Positions 1 to 7,840 of a stretch of DNA of 17,561 bases are shown piece after piece. The notes below the pieces were generated by a model. That model was not told the DNA's origin. It saw nothing but the letters and a program-made list of their open reading frames with translations, and did not search any database. Numbering within the stretch: position 1 is the first letter of the stretch; the number at the start of each line of letters is the position of its first letter. Made by a program: the position numbers and the translations under genes. Where the stretch lies: NCBI GenBank assembly GCA_900544365.1, contig UQVF01000041.1, positions 1-17,561 on the forward strand, given 5' to 3'. Source of the DNA: an uncultured Veillonella sp. GTDB lineage: Bacteria > Bacillota > Negativicutes > Veillonellales > Veillonellaceae.

Positions 1-3000
1 GCGTAATCGAGTATACACTCGTTCTGGGTCTGCTTGTAATCTAGCGACCATATAGTCACTAGACAAAAATTGCTTTTTATCTGTATATAAAGGGTTATCT
101 TCTACCTTAGCTACGGCAAGGGGATCCATCGTCATGTAGAGTTGTTTTGATGGTTCCAACACTGGGGGCACTAATTTAGAAACATCTGTAGGTGCCACCG
201 TAGTTTCAACCTTTTTATCTCGTATGGTATAAGCTGTTCCATCTGCCTCAAGGGTTGTATTGGTAAATGTATGTGAGTGGATACTCGTAGTTCCATGACT
301 CCCTAATACAGCAATACGTTCACTAGATGGACTACTTTCAGCATCAAAGATGTCGTGATGTTCATAGGGAATATCTGTATGTCCATAAACCCACTTTTTA
401 CGTTTCCACCAGCGTTTTTTCTGTTTATATTTCCAATAATGTCTATCTCGACCTATATCATCATAATGAACTGTCCCTTGATAGCCTGTGTTGGTAATAG
501 AGTCTGCCGTAACTTGCAAGCCATCCTTCGCCATAATCTGGCTGTATGTATTTTGCACATCTTGCCCCATAATGTGAAGTGTACCATCGCTCAGTATTCT
601 AGATGTGGCGGTTTCTTCTTCTATGGTTCCTGTATGAATCGTTCTATGGTATTTTCTATCTGCCTCATAATAGTTAGGCTGGTCTAGATGCGGTATACCC
701 TCATACTTATCTTCTTCTGAAATGGTCCACCCTGTCTTAAACACATCCTTATGATTTTGCATTTTAGGGGCTGATATACTGAGATCACCTTTGACAATGA
801 CATCTGATGACCTATTTTCAAAGCTCTCTTTTCCCAATACATAGGCATTACCTTTTACATAGATATCTGAACCAAAGTAAGAACCTTTACTGTTGATATT
901 CCGAATGTGGCGTCCTTGCACACGCAAATTACCTAACACATGCCACAATCCATTTGTGTTCGTCACATCTGCTTTCATATCTATCTGTGCATCATTTTTT
1001 GCAAAGAGAATGCCTTTAGTATTAGCAAACGTATCTCCTTGTATCTGCAAGGTATCTTCTGCAATGATAGCCCCTGTATTTGTATTTTCTAAATTGCCCA
1101 CAGTTACGTGCATCGTACCATGACTGACTACATGGGATGCATCATTTTGTAACGTATCTCCCGTGATATGTAAACTGCCACCAGCTTCTAACACAGAGGA
1201 GTTGCTATTCAGGATATGGTTCGCCGAAATATGGACAGTCTGATTCGCCTTCATAATGCCCTTATGTTGTACAAGCTGGTTTCCAGTCAATTGGAGAGTG
1301 TCTTTACTTTCAACAAAGCCTGCATTGTGCATAGTGTTAGCAGATATATGCATTGTATGTGCCGCTATGTTCCCTGTATTCTCTAAGGTGTCTGTGTCAA
1401 TACGAAGATGACGACCCCATAGTTCGCTGCGGCGGTTACGTAAATTGTCACTGATGAAAGTACTATCTACCTGCTGTCCCCCATAGCCTTTGCCTACGAT
1501 GTCTATATAAGATTTTCCTTGCAAGGTCACATGAGCGCCATTGATCACGCCTAATCCATTGACGGTCATACCATTAGGATTCACAATGACTACATCTGCT
1601 GGATTTCCTGCCACTTCTATATATCCCTTCAAAATAGATGGACTCGTAGAAGTGACCTCATTGATGATTGTCTTAGCACCATTCCCAGCTAGAAACATAT
1701 TTTTATCTATATAACCAGCTAATTGAGTCTTTGTGTATTTCGTAGCATTATTGAGAATAAGGCCTCGGTCTTTCACATTAAACTGTGTATATGCATTATG
1801 AGAAACACCGTTTCCATCAACACCGGCAATGTGTAAGATATCTATCCCATTCCTCGTCGTATCTAAGATAGGTTGGCGATTCTTGGGACTATTCGTATCT
1901 ACAACAATAGGTAACTCTTCTTGTGTATCCTCTACTACAACCTTGCTAGGTATGTGGGGAATAGGTTGTATAGTAGGCGTATGTAAAGGGTTCTCCAAGA
2001 CTGGCTTTGAAGTATCTACAGATTTTTCAGGGATAGGTGTTTGCGAGTCTATATGTAGCTTGTCTTTAGATGCTACTTGTATATGATTTGGGTCTACTTC
2101 TACCCGTTTCCCACGTACAGTGATATCCCCAGACTGAGAGCGTATACCTCCTTGATACACAATAGAGTCCGTACCTTGAATCGTTATATTCTCCGTACTG
2201 GAAATCACTCCCTGTCCACGAAGATTGGTCGTATTCGCCTCAATCTGTTTTCCTTGTAGGTTCCCATCGTTGGTAAGTGTACCGCTTTGTATTGTCACTG
2301 TTTCATCACTCACAAGAGTGCCACGATTATGAAAGTCTTGGCTACGAATCACTACTTTTTTGGCACTGTGAATACTTGTAGGCTCTTGCTGTGAGCCACC
2401 TTGTTCTATGGTAAGATTGCCTGCTGTGTCAATATGTAGGCTCCCCGCTATGGCATCAATGGAGCCGCTGATATTAACACCTAATCCAGATTCTGTACCG
2501 ATTAAAGAAATAGTATTTCCATACATGCCACCAAGAGCCCCTACATCTAAGGCAACCCCCGTAGGTGTACTTTCACCAGATTTCATGGCTGTTACAGTTC
2601 CATCCGCATAGTTCACTGTATTACGCCCTGTGATAGCTCGAATAGAATCTTGTGCCACCACATCTGCATTGATACGTATCGTCTTTGCCAATAAATCTAC
2701 CTTTGAAATAGGGGTATATGAGTTAGCTCCACTTTGTTCTGTAGGTGCATTGATAGCCCCTGTTACATCAATGTTTCCTTTCTCAATGGCAAAGTTTTCT
2801 AACCGACCATCCACCATATGGGGAACGCCTGTAGTAAACGTAGCTTTCGGGGTGTTGATAAAGTGAACACCTTTGATAGAAATCCCGTTAGGATTAGCAA
2901 TGACCACATCTGCTGGCTGTCCTACTACTTCAAAAGTTCCTGCTAACTGTGATGTAGAAGTCCCTACTACTTCGTTGACAATAAGGCTCGCAGACTCTCG

Positions 3001-3267
3001 TAAGTTAGGGTTTGCATTTACAGGACCAATCTGAGTGCTAACTGTAGGTGTAGTAGCATTGTTAAAGATAGCCCCCGTATCTGTAGAAAAGGACTCATAT
3101 CGATTATGGGATACACCATGTACTGGATTGGTAATCTGTATAACGGGAACAGCCTGACTATTGTCCACCATTACCTCATGACTGACAATTCCCTGCGATG
3201 CATAGGTTCCTAACTGCAAAGACAAGGTAATCCATAACGTTAAGAGTTCTTTTCTTTCTTTTTTCAT
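1..3267 (-). CDS. Filamentous haemagglutinin-like two-partner-secretion adhesin, N-terminal part (C-terminus off window)
   Basis: The frame is open from the ATG at 3267 to the window edge: 1089 codons with no stop, checked triplet by triplet. A GGGGAG ribosome site lies 5 bases upstream of the ATG. Residues 1-23 look like a Sec signal peptide: basic MKKERK, a hydrophobic stretch, then TYA/S. Residues about 30-270 form a TPS (haemagglutination activity) domain with GVSHN (51-55), an NNA motif, NPNG (125-128) and an ALGGMYGN segment (245-251). Residues 404-470 are a proline-rich linker. A second TPS-like domain follows at about 470-610, with GVSHN (487-491), LNNAT and NPNG (563-566). From about 610 to 850 there are short beta-helix repeats of the type 'L.NTG.I.A...L.I'. 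Family knowledge: such proteins are exported through the outer membrane by a TpsB/FhaC partner and act in adhesion or contact-dependent inhibition. No TpsB gene is in the window, and the C-terminal effector or anchor region is unseen. Confidence 0.9.
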   Translation of the reverse strand, partial: MKKERKELLTLWITLSLQLGTYASQGIVSHEVMVDNSQAVPVIQITNPVHGVSHNRYESFSTDTGAIFNNATTPTVSTQIGPVNANPNLRESASLIVNEVVGTSTSQLAGTFEVVGQPADVVIANPNGISIKGVHFINTPKATFTTGVPHMVDGRLENFAIEKGNIDVTGAINAPTEQSGANSYTPISKVDLLAKTIRINADVVAQDSIRAITGRNTVNYADGTVTAMKSGESTPTGVALDVGALGGMYGNTISLIGTESGLGVNISGSIDAIAGSLHIDTAGNLTIEQGGSQQEPTSIHSAKKVVIRSQDFHNRGTLVSDETVTIQSGTLTNDGNLQGKQIEANTTNLRGQGVISSTENITIQGTDSIVYQGGIRSQSGDITVRGKRVEVDPNHIQVASKDKLHIDSQTPIPEKSVDTSKPVLENPLHTPTIQPIPHIPSKVVVEDTQEELPIVVDTNSPKNRQPILDTTRNGIDILHIAGVDGNGVSHNAYTQFNVKDRGLILNNATKYTKTQLAGYIDKNMFLAGNGAKTIINEVTSTSPSILKGYIEVAGNPADVVIVNPNGMTVNGLGVINGAHVTLQGKSYIDIVGKGYGGQQVDSTFISDNLRNRRSELWGRHLRIDTDTLENTGNIAAHTMHISANTMHNAGFVESKDTLQLTGNQLVQHKGIMKANQTVHISANHILNSNSSVLEAGGSLHITGDTLQNDASHVVSHGTMHVTVGNLENTNTGAIIAEDTLQIQGDTFANTKGILFAKNDAQIDMKADVTNTNGLWHVLGNLRVQGRHIRNINSKGSYFGSDIYVKGNAYVLGKESFENRSSDVIVKGDLSISAPKMQNHKDVFKTGWTISEEDKYEGIPHLDQPNYYEADRKYHRTIHTGTIEEETATSRILSDGTLHIMGQDVQNTYSQIMAKDGLQVTADSITNTGYQGTVHYDDIGRDRHYWKYKQKKRWWKRKKWVYGHTDIPYEHHDIFDAESSPSSERIAVLGSHGTTSIHSHTFTNTTLEADGTAYTIRDKKVETTVAPTDVSKLVPPVLEPSKQLYMTMDPLAVAKVEDNPLYTDKKQFLSSDYMVARLQADPERVYTRLR

Positions 3268-3330
3268 TGTATCTCCCCAATCTCTCGTTCTAAGGTGCGT
3301 AAATATATGCCTAACTTTAAATATATATAC

Positions 3331-3360
3331 ATTATATCATACATAAAAGAATTTTTGGAA
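3331..3360 (-). promoter_or_regulatory. Probable promoter of the adhesin gene
   Basis: On the minus strand an exact TATAAT (3336-3331) is preceded by TG one base away, giving an extended -10 (TGATATAAT). The -35 region is weak (TTCCAA at 3360-3355, 18-base spacing). It lies about 65 bases upstream of the adhesin ATG in AT-rich DNA and downstream of the previous operon's terminator, so the adhesin is likely transcribed on its own. Confidence 0.5.
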
Positions 3361-3383
3361 TATCTAATAGACATGTATACAAA

Positions 3384-3424
3384 ATAAAGCCTATGCTCCA
3401 TATACTTGGAGCCATAGGCTTTAT
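3384..3424 (-). terminator. Rho-independent terminator of the nth operon
   Basis: A long inverted repeat: ATAAAGCCTATG-CTCCA pairs with TGGAG-C-CATAGGCTTTAT, 17 pairs with a single bulged base and a 6-base loop. On the minus strand it is followed by a T-rich stretch (TTTATTTTG). It sits about 50 bases past the stop of the PC4-like gene and separates that operon from the adhesin. Confidence 0.8.
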
Positions 3425-3472
3425 GTATGTCTCATATGCTATATCATATACGATTCACAATATAGGTATGAC

Positions 3473-3763
3473 TTATTCAGATTTTTCTGCTTCTAATTGT
3501 TTAGCCTCTGCTCGTTCTTGTTTTGCTTCTTCTAGAGCTTCTTCTAAATCTACAGAGTTTAAGATTTCTTTTAATTCTAAAATTTCTTCTAATGTTAAGG
3601 TTACACCTTTTGTCATTTGTGAGTAATCTTCATCCCAAGCGCGGATATCGAATTTAGGGTTGTAACGTCCCCAGCTTGTGCATGTTAATTGTTTTTTCAT
3701 GCCATCTTTATTTTCTGAAAGTGTACCTAGTACTTTATAAATTGAATAATTCACCACAGCCAT
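3473..3763 (-). CDS. Small PC4/YdbC-like single-stranded nucleic-acid-binding protein
   Basis: 96 residues. The first ~70 match the pattern of the YdbC family, which has the fold of transcriptional coactivator PC4: GTLSENK, then a beta-strand region with TSWGRYNPKFDIRAWDED, then a helix (LTLEEILELKEIL). Family knowledge: Lactococcus YdbC binds single-stranded DNA with this fold. Residues about 70-96 add a charged helical tail rich in Glu, Ala and Lys. The start is well placed: a GAGGAGGGC ribosome site lies inside the last codons (Glu-Glu-Gly) of the upstream gene, whose stop is 2 bases before this ATG, so the two are probably coupled. Third gene of the nth operon. The biological role, transcription or repair, is unproven. 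Confidence 0.72.
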   Translation of the reverse strand: MAVVNYSIYKVLGTLSENKDGMKKQLTCTSWGRYNPKFDIRAWDEDYSQMTKGVTLTLEEILELKEILNSVDLEEALEEAKQERAEAKQLEAEKSE

Positions 3764-3765
3764 GA

Positions 3766-5268
3766 TTAGCCCTCCTCTGCTTCTGTATTCGTTTCTGTTG
3801 GCACTGGTACAACCTCACTAGCTAGTGCGGCTAATGCATTGCCCCAGTTTCTTTCAGCTTGCGCTTTTTCTGTTTCATATTGTTCTAATGAAGTTTTGAA
3901 AGATGTGGCAAATGTAGCTAACGCCTCTTCTTTCACCACTTGACGACGGCAACTACCCATTAATTGTAATAATGCAGGTGTTGTTGTAACCATAGAAGCT
4001 AAGGTACGTACTACTTGTTTACCTTCTTCACTATTGAAGTACGTATACCATAAGAATGGTGCACTTGGATGGTTAAAATACCATCGATATTCTACTGTAT
4101 CATCTTGTAATACAGATTGTTCCATCGCATTTTGTACGGCTTCATCCTCTGGAGATGCTCCCAAGGGAATACCACCCTTTCGTTCCAATGTAACAGACAC
4201 ATCGATGCCTTTCATAGATACTTGTAAATAATATCCTTCTAAGGCTTCAAACATGCGTTGCATGTATGTTGGAATTCGATAATCTCCATGCATATATCCA
4301 TCTTCACCCATGGTTGGATGTTTCGGATTCATGCTTACTTGTACACCATATAGTGAAAGTCCATAGTGAGCCAAACTAAATGTTTCCATAGACGCCAAAA
4401 CTTCGTGAGGCAATGGAATGAAGTTGGTTTGCTTATACCCATCTTCAACGATTTCACAAATAGACAAATCTACTTTTTTCACAGGTCCTAAGCCATAGCG
4501 GAATTCATAGGTTTGCAATGGGGTCCATTCTCGAACGACTTCTAAATGATTTTGAAGAATCATGAACTGTAAGGCTACTCGATTCATATTCAATTGATCT
4601 TGTACAGCAGACACTGGAATGAAGTAACGTACAGTGCCTTTTTCGCTTACATTATTCACACGAGCCGCCATTTCTTCCATCGTCGTTACTGGTGCTGTGA
4701 ACATGCCAGATGTAGCTGCTACAATGTGGTCAAAGATGACATCTTCTGGCCATTCATTGATAACAGGCGCTAGTGGGTATAAACTGCGGAATAAATCATA
4801 GCAACTTTCAGAAGCTGTATAGAAGAGCAAACGATCTGTTGGAAGTATTTGCATAACTTCTTCTGCGATAGCTGCGTATTCCTCAAAATAAGCAAAGAGA
4901 ATGATTCCCTCTGTATTCTTATGGAAGTCAATCACTTCTTGCATCGGTACAGACCACTGGCGACCGGCAGACACGCCTTCATAATAGCCAGTAGCACTGA
5001 TGAAGTCCATCAATTCTACACTAAAGGAAATGCCGTAAATGTCCTTAAACCCTGCTTCATCATAGGGCAAGGGGCCAAACATATCTACTGTAGATGTTTG
5101 AGCAAGCTCAAATAATTCTTTCGGTGTAATGCCCCACTCACGGACTTCACCACTTTGGGAAATGATTTGATCTAATACTCTAAATCTTGCTATTTCTTGT
5201 ACGATAGCTGGTCCTGTAATACCTACTTTTGTAAAAGTCTCAATGAGACGTCTCATTTGTTCTCTCAT
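3766..5268 (-). CDS. Uncharacterised 500-residue protein, possibly a degenerate methyltransferase-like fold
   Basis: I do not recognise this family with certainty. The frame is open upstream to 5355, but that would overlap nth by 86 bases. The ATG at 5268 is preferred: it follows the nth stop by one base and has a GGGGAAGG ribosome site 7 bases upstream. The protein looks soluble, with no signal peptide and no membrane helix. Residues about 118-245 alternate predicted strands and helices. A segment ending FDHIVAA (179-185), followed by TVRYFIPVSAVQDQ (212-225) and a helix-strand LQNHLEVVREW, recalls the layout of N6-adenine DNA methylases ('FD.I..NPP', then '..VLP...L'), but the catalytic NPP(Y/F) is absent. 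The C-terminus (about 440-500) is helical and acidic, ending in Glu-Glu-Gly. Operon context between endonuclease III and a PC4-like protein hints at DNA metabolism; this is inference only. Confidence 0.85.
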   Translation of the reverse strand: MREQMRRLIETFTKVGITGPAIVQEIARFRVLDQIISQSGEVREWGITPKELFELAQTSTVDMFGPLPYDEAGFKDIYGISFSVELMDFISATGYYEGVSAGRQWSVPMQEVIDFHKNTEGIILFAYFEEYAAIAEEVMQILPTDRLLFYTASESCYDLFRSLYPLAPVINEWPEDVIFDHIVAATSGMFTAPVTTMEEMAARVNNVSEKGTVRYFIPVSAVQDQLNMNRVALQFMILQNHLEVVREWTPLQTYEFRYGLGPVKKVDLSICEIVEDGYKQTNFIPLPHEVLASMETFSLAHYGLSLYGVQVSMNPKHPTMGEDGYMHGDYRIPTYMQRMFEALEGYYLQVSMKGIDVSVTLERKGGIPLGASPEDEAVQNAMEQSVLQDDTVEYRWYFNHPSAPFLWYTYFNSEEGKQVVRTLASMVTTTPALLQLMGSCRRQVVKEEALATFATSFKTSLEQYETEKAQAERNWGNALAALASEVVPVPTETNTEAEEG

Positions 5269-5269
5269 A

Positions 5270-5905
5270 TTATACCTTCCCCGCCGATTGGCATACATCA
5301 TATAAAGGGCATTCATCACATAATGGTTTTCGTGCTTTGCAAATCTTTCGGCCATGCCAGATCAGCCAATGATGTGCGGCACTCCAGTGTTCCATAGGAA
5401 TTGCTTTTTTCAGTTTCTTTTCTACTTCGTCTGGTGTTTTACCCTTGGCTAAACCTAACCGATTGGACACTCGGAACACATGAGTATCTACAGCAATGGC
5501 TGGCGTATCAAATAGAATGGACACTAATACATTAGCAGTCTTACGCCCTACCCCTGGCAATGTGACTAAGGTATCAAAATCTCGGGGCACTTCACTATTG
5601 TATTGTTCCACTAAAATCTTGCATGTTTCATTAATATGTTTCGCTTTAGATCGATATAATCCACAATCTTTAATCAATGCCTCTAATCCTGGAATCCCTA
5701 ATTCATACATATCTTTAGGGTCACTATATTTTGGAAAGAGTCGTTTTGTTACAATGTTGACTCGTTCGTCCGTACATTGTGCAGATAATGCTACCGCTAC
5801 TAGCAATTCAAAAGGCGTAGTAAACTCTAGTGCCGGTTTTGCATCGTGGTAGACTTCTCCCAATATTCGTATTTGCTCTGCCTTAATGGCTTTTGTGATT
5901 CGCAT
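5270..5905 (-). CDS. nth: Endonuclease III (DNA glycosylase / AP lyase)
   Basis: 211 residues, the usual length. It removes oxidised pyrimidines and cuts abasic sites in base excision repair. The helix-hairpin-helix LPGVGRKTA (116-124) carries the catalytic lysine K122. The catalytic aspartate is D140 in VDTHVFRVSNRLGL. The [4Fe-4S] cluster ligands are C189, C196, C199 and C205 with the family spacing C-x6-C-x2-C-x5-C. The start at 5905 has an AAGGAG ribosome site 9 bases upstream. First gene of a minus-strand operon continuing into the 500-residue protein one base after its stop. Its probable promoter is at 6014-6042. Confidence 0.97.
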   Translation of the reverse strand: MRITKAIKAEQIRILGEVYHDAKPALEFTTPFELLVAVALSAQCTDERVNIVTKRLFPKYSDPKDMYELGIPGLEALIKDCGLYRSKAKHINETCKILVEQYNSEVPRDFDTLVTLPGVGRKTANVLVSILFDTPAIAVDTHVFRVSNRLGLAKGKTPDEVEKKLKKAIPMEHWSAAHHWLIWHGRKICKARKPLCDECPLYDVCQSAGKV

Positions 5906-5925
5906 CGGAGCCTTCTCCTTTAAGA

Positions 5926-5954
5926 TGAAAAAACTATGTAAATCGTGTTATAAT
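5926..5954 (+). promoter_or_regulatory. Candidate plus-strand promoter for the UPF0291-thrE unit
   Basis: TGTTATAAT gives an exact -10 (5949-5954) with an extended TG element at 5946-5947. The -35 region 17 bases upstream is poor (TGAAAA, 3 of 6). It would start RNA near 5961, leaving a leader of about 97 bases before the ATG at 6058. Confidence 0.45.
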
Positions 5955-5978
5955 ATAAATCTACAATCAATACTATTG

Positions 5979-6013
5979 GTTAGATACTTTCATCTAACAC
6001 TAATATATAGTGT
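5979..6013. repeat. Two adjoining short inverted repeats in the nth/UPF0291 intergenic region
   Basis: GTTAGAT (5979-5985) pairs with ATCTAAC (5992-5998) around a 6-base loop. Overlapping its end by two bases, ACACTA (5997-6002) pairs with TAGTGT (6008-6013) around ATATA. Both are perfect. They lie between the two candidate divergent promoters, so they could be operators or hairpins in either leader RNA. Confidence 0.55.
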
Positions 6014-6042
6014 ATCATACCACAAAGGGTATGCGCTAACAA
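6014..6042 (-). promoter_or_regulatory. Probable promoter of the nth operon
   Basis: On the minus strand TTGTTA (6042-6037) and TATGAT (6019-6014) are spaced by exactly 17 bases, and the -10 is preceded by TG at the extended position (TGGTATGAT). It predicts a start near 6007 and an nth leader of about 100 bases. It overlaps the region just upstream of the divergent UPF0291 gene's ribosome site. Confidence 0.55.
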
Positions 6043-6057
6043 ATAAGGAGATTATCT

Positions 6058-6324
6058 ATGACAGAACAAGAAAAAAAAGATATGACTATGGAACAAGCCT
6101 TAATACGCATTAATGCATTGGCAGCGAAAAAAAAATCTGGTCAAACTTTAACGGAAGAAGAATTGGCAGAAAAGAAAGATCTATACGAAGTCTACTTAGG
6201 ATTTATTCGCGCTCAAGTAGTACAACATTTAGAATCTATTGAATTTGTGGATCCTGAGCCTGATACAGATACGGTAGAAGTGGATGTAGATTTAGATACA
6301 AAATATTTAAGAAAGTCTCATTAA
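6058..6324 (+). CDS. UPF0291 (DUF896, YnzC-like) small protein
   Basis: 88 residues. The core INALAAKKKSGQTLTEEELAE (residues 18-38) followed by a helix ending in YEVYLGFIRAQVVQHLESIE and the 'VDPE' turn matches the UPF0291/DUF896 family of short two-helix cytosolic proteins found in Firmicutes. Compared with typical members it has a longer acidic tail (about residues 63-88, rich in Asp, Val and Glu). The start has an AAGGAG site 7 bases upstream. Its stop is one base before the ATG of the exporter gene, so the two form an operon. The family's molecular role is not established. Confidence 0.85.
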   Translation: MTEQEKKDMTMEQALIRINALAAKKKSGQTLTEEELAEKKDLYEVYLGFIRAQVVQHLESIEFVDPEPDTDTVEVDVDLDTKYLRKSH

Positions 6325-6325
6325 G

Positions 6326-7654
6326 ATGACCCAGTATACAAAGCAAGATCTACAGATTTTAGAAGAACCTTTTGTAGAGATTCGTAAAAAGGTAACTATC
6401 TTATTACGCATGGGCTGTTTGTTATCTGAAAATGGTGCTAATGCGAATCAAATTGTTCGTGATATGCGCCGTGCTGCAGCTTATATGGGAATTCCTGAAG
6501 ATTATTTACATATTCATATTGCGTACTCCAATATTCTTATCAATATCCATGGTGAAAGCGAATGTATTACTTCATTCCGCAAGGTACAATATATGGGGGC
6601 TAATATGGAAGTCATTTCTGCCATTAGCGTCTTAACTTGGACCGCTTTGCAAAAAGTATACACTCTCGATGAGTTTGCTCAAGAGTTGGAAAAAATAGCA
6701 AAAAAAGAACCACCATACTCTAATCTTATGTCTGCCATCTTTGCAGGGTTCGCTTGCGGTGCATTCCCTATTTTATTTGGTGGCACCATTATCTCGGCTT
6801 GGATTACTACATTCTGTGCTTTCATTGGCTTTATTGTATTATTAATTTTGAAGCGTTTTCAAATTAATGGTTATATCAGTATCGCTAGTGCTGCCGCGGT
6901 ATCCTCTGGATTAGCCTTTCTATCAGGATGTATTTTCGACTCTGCCGATGTCATCTATGCCATGATTGCTTGTACATTATTCATGGTTCCCGGCATCCCA
7001 CTCATCAATACAGTAGACGACTTGTTAAATAATCATATTTTAGCAGGTATCTCTAGAGCTGTTCACACCCTACTCATCGTAGGCAGTATGACCGTAGGCA
7101 TTAGTATGGCTCAATACTTCAATCATTCTTATGACTTCACTCATTTAAGTATTGTTCCTGACAGTATTTCCATTGTTTTATTAGGGGCTGCTGTAGTGGG
7201 AGCCGCAGGCTATGCTGTCATGTTTTATACTCCAAAGCGCCTACTCCCACTCATAGGCATTGGTGGTCTCATCGCTATTGTAGTGAAAAATACGCTCATA
7301 TTATACTTAGGATTTTCTGTGTTTGGTGCTACTTTCATCGCTGCCGCCATGGTCAGCTTATTTTCTCTGAAAGCAGCGCGTCATTCCCATACATCCTCTA
7401 AGGTCCTAGCCATTCCATCAGCTATTCCGTTAGTACCTGGCGTATTTCTTTATCGATTTTTATATGCCATGTTGCATATAAACTCACTTACTTCTACCAC
7501 ACTTGTAGAAGCTATTCAAAGCGGTGTCACTGCCATCCTTATCATTATCTCCATTGGTGTAGGTGTGGCCATACCATCTATTTTGGCAGGTAAAGTATTA
7601 GATGCTCGAAAAGAAAAAAAATTAGAAAGTTTATTAGATAAACGATATACATAA
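6326..7654 (+). CDS. Threonine/serine exporter of the ThrE family, single chain
   Basis: 442 residues. Residues about 10-115 form the soluble N-terminal part of the DUF1212/ThrE domain (LLRMGCLLSENGANANQI near 27-44). From about residue 130 onward there are roughly ten hydrophobic segments. The first membrane half contains the conserved loop VPGIPLINTVDDLLNNH and the second half contains the related LVPGVFLYRFLYAML. Both halves (DUF1212 and the ThrE_2/DUF3815 part), which many Firmicutes carry as two genes, are fused here, as in Corynebacterium ThrE. Expected role: proton-driven export of threonine and serine at the inner membrane; substrate is inferred from family. There is no strong ribosome site; the ATG follows the UPF0291 stop by one base, so translation is probably coupled. 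Confidence 0.88.
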   Translation: MTQYTKQDLQILEEPFVEIRKKVTILLRMGCLLSENGANANQIVRDMRRAAAYMGIPEDYLHIHIAYSNILINIHGESECITSFRKVQYMGANMEVISAISVLTWTALQKVYTLDEFAQELEKIAKKEPPYSNLMSAIFAGFACGAFPILFGGTIISAWITTFCAFIGFIVLLILKRFQINGYISIASAAAVSSGLAFLSGCIFDSADVIYAMIACTLFMVPGIPLINTVDDLLNNHILAGISRAVHTLLIVGSMTVGISMAQYFNHSYDFTHLSIVPDSISIVLLGAAVVGAAGYAVMFYTPKRLLPLIGIGGLIAIVVKNTLILYLGFSVFGATFIAAAMVSLFSLKAARHSHTSSKVLAIPSAIPLVPGVFLYRFLYAMLHINSLTSTTLVEAIQSGVTAILIIISIGVGVAIPSILAGKVLDARKEKKLESLLDKRYT

Positions 7655-7703
7655 GAAAAGCATGTATCTTTTGACATATTGTCATTATGATACATGCTTT
7701 TCT
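7654..7703 (+). terminator. Terminator after the thrE-like gene
   Basis: A perfect 15-base inverted repeat AGAAAAGCATGTATC / GATACATGCTTTTCT encloses a second small palindrome (TGACA-TAT-TGTCA). It begins at the last base of the stop codon. The 3' arm ends in CTTTTCT, giving a modest U-rich tail. Confidence 0.75.
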
Positions 7704-7800
7704 ATAACCTATACTTACTAGCCTACTAACTATGCTGAAGAATAATTGTTGTTATCTGTCACAAACGTATTAATATGCTAAAAGTACAATCTCATATATG

Positions 7801-7832
7801 GCAAAGGAAAAGGACTGAATGAATCAGTCCTT
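7801..7832 (-). terminator. Terminator of the ABC-F/gluQ/trxA operon
   Basis: AAGGACTGA and TCAGTCCTT form a 9-base stem with a 5-base loop (7810-7832). On the minus strand it is followed by TTCCTTTG, a U-rich tail. It lies 8 bases past the thioredoxin stop. Between here and the thrE terminator (7704-7800) I see no gene. Confidence 0.8.
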
Positions 7833-7840
7833 AGTATGTA

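Noticed and set aside
355..2866. Plus-strand open frames at 355-687, 893-1123, 1829-2086, 2077-2259, 2408-2611 and 2630-2866
   Set aside because: All lie opposite the continuous minus-strand adhesin frame. Their translations have no family features, and the adhesin has a signal peptide, conserved motifs and a ribosome site.
1..3267. The adhesin as a toxin-immunity (CDI) locus
   Set aside because: The C-terminal toxin region and any immunity gene would lie beyond the left edge; nothing in view shows either.
5269..5355. N-terminal extension of the 500-residue protein to 5355
   Set aside because: It would overlap the conserved iron-sulfur end of nth, and the ATG at 5268 has a GGGGAAGG ribosome site.
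5496..5852. Plus-strand 118-residue frame inside nth
   Set aside because: A shadow of a gene whose catalytic and cluster residues are all intact on the other strand.
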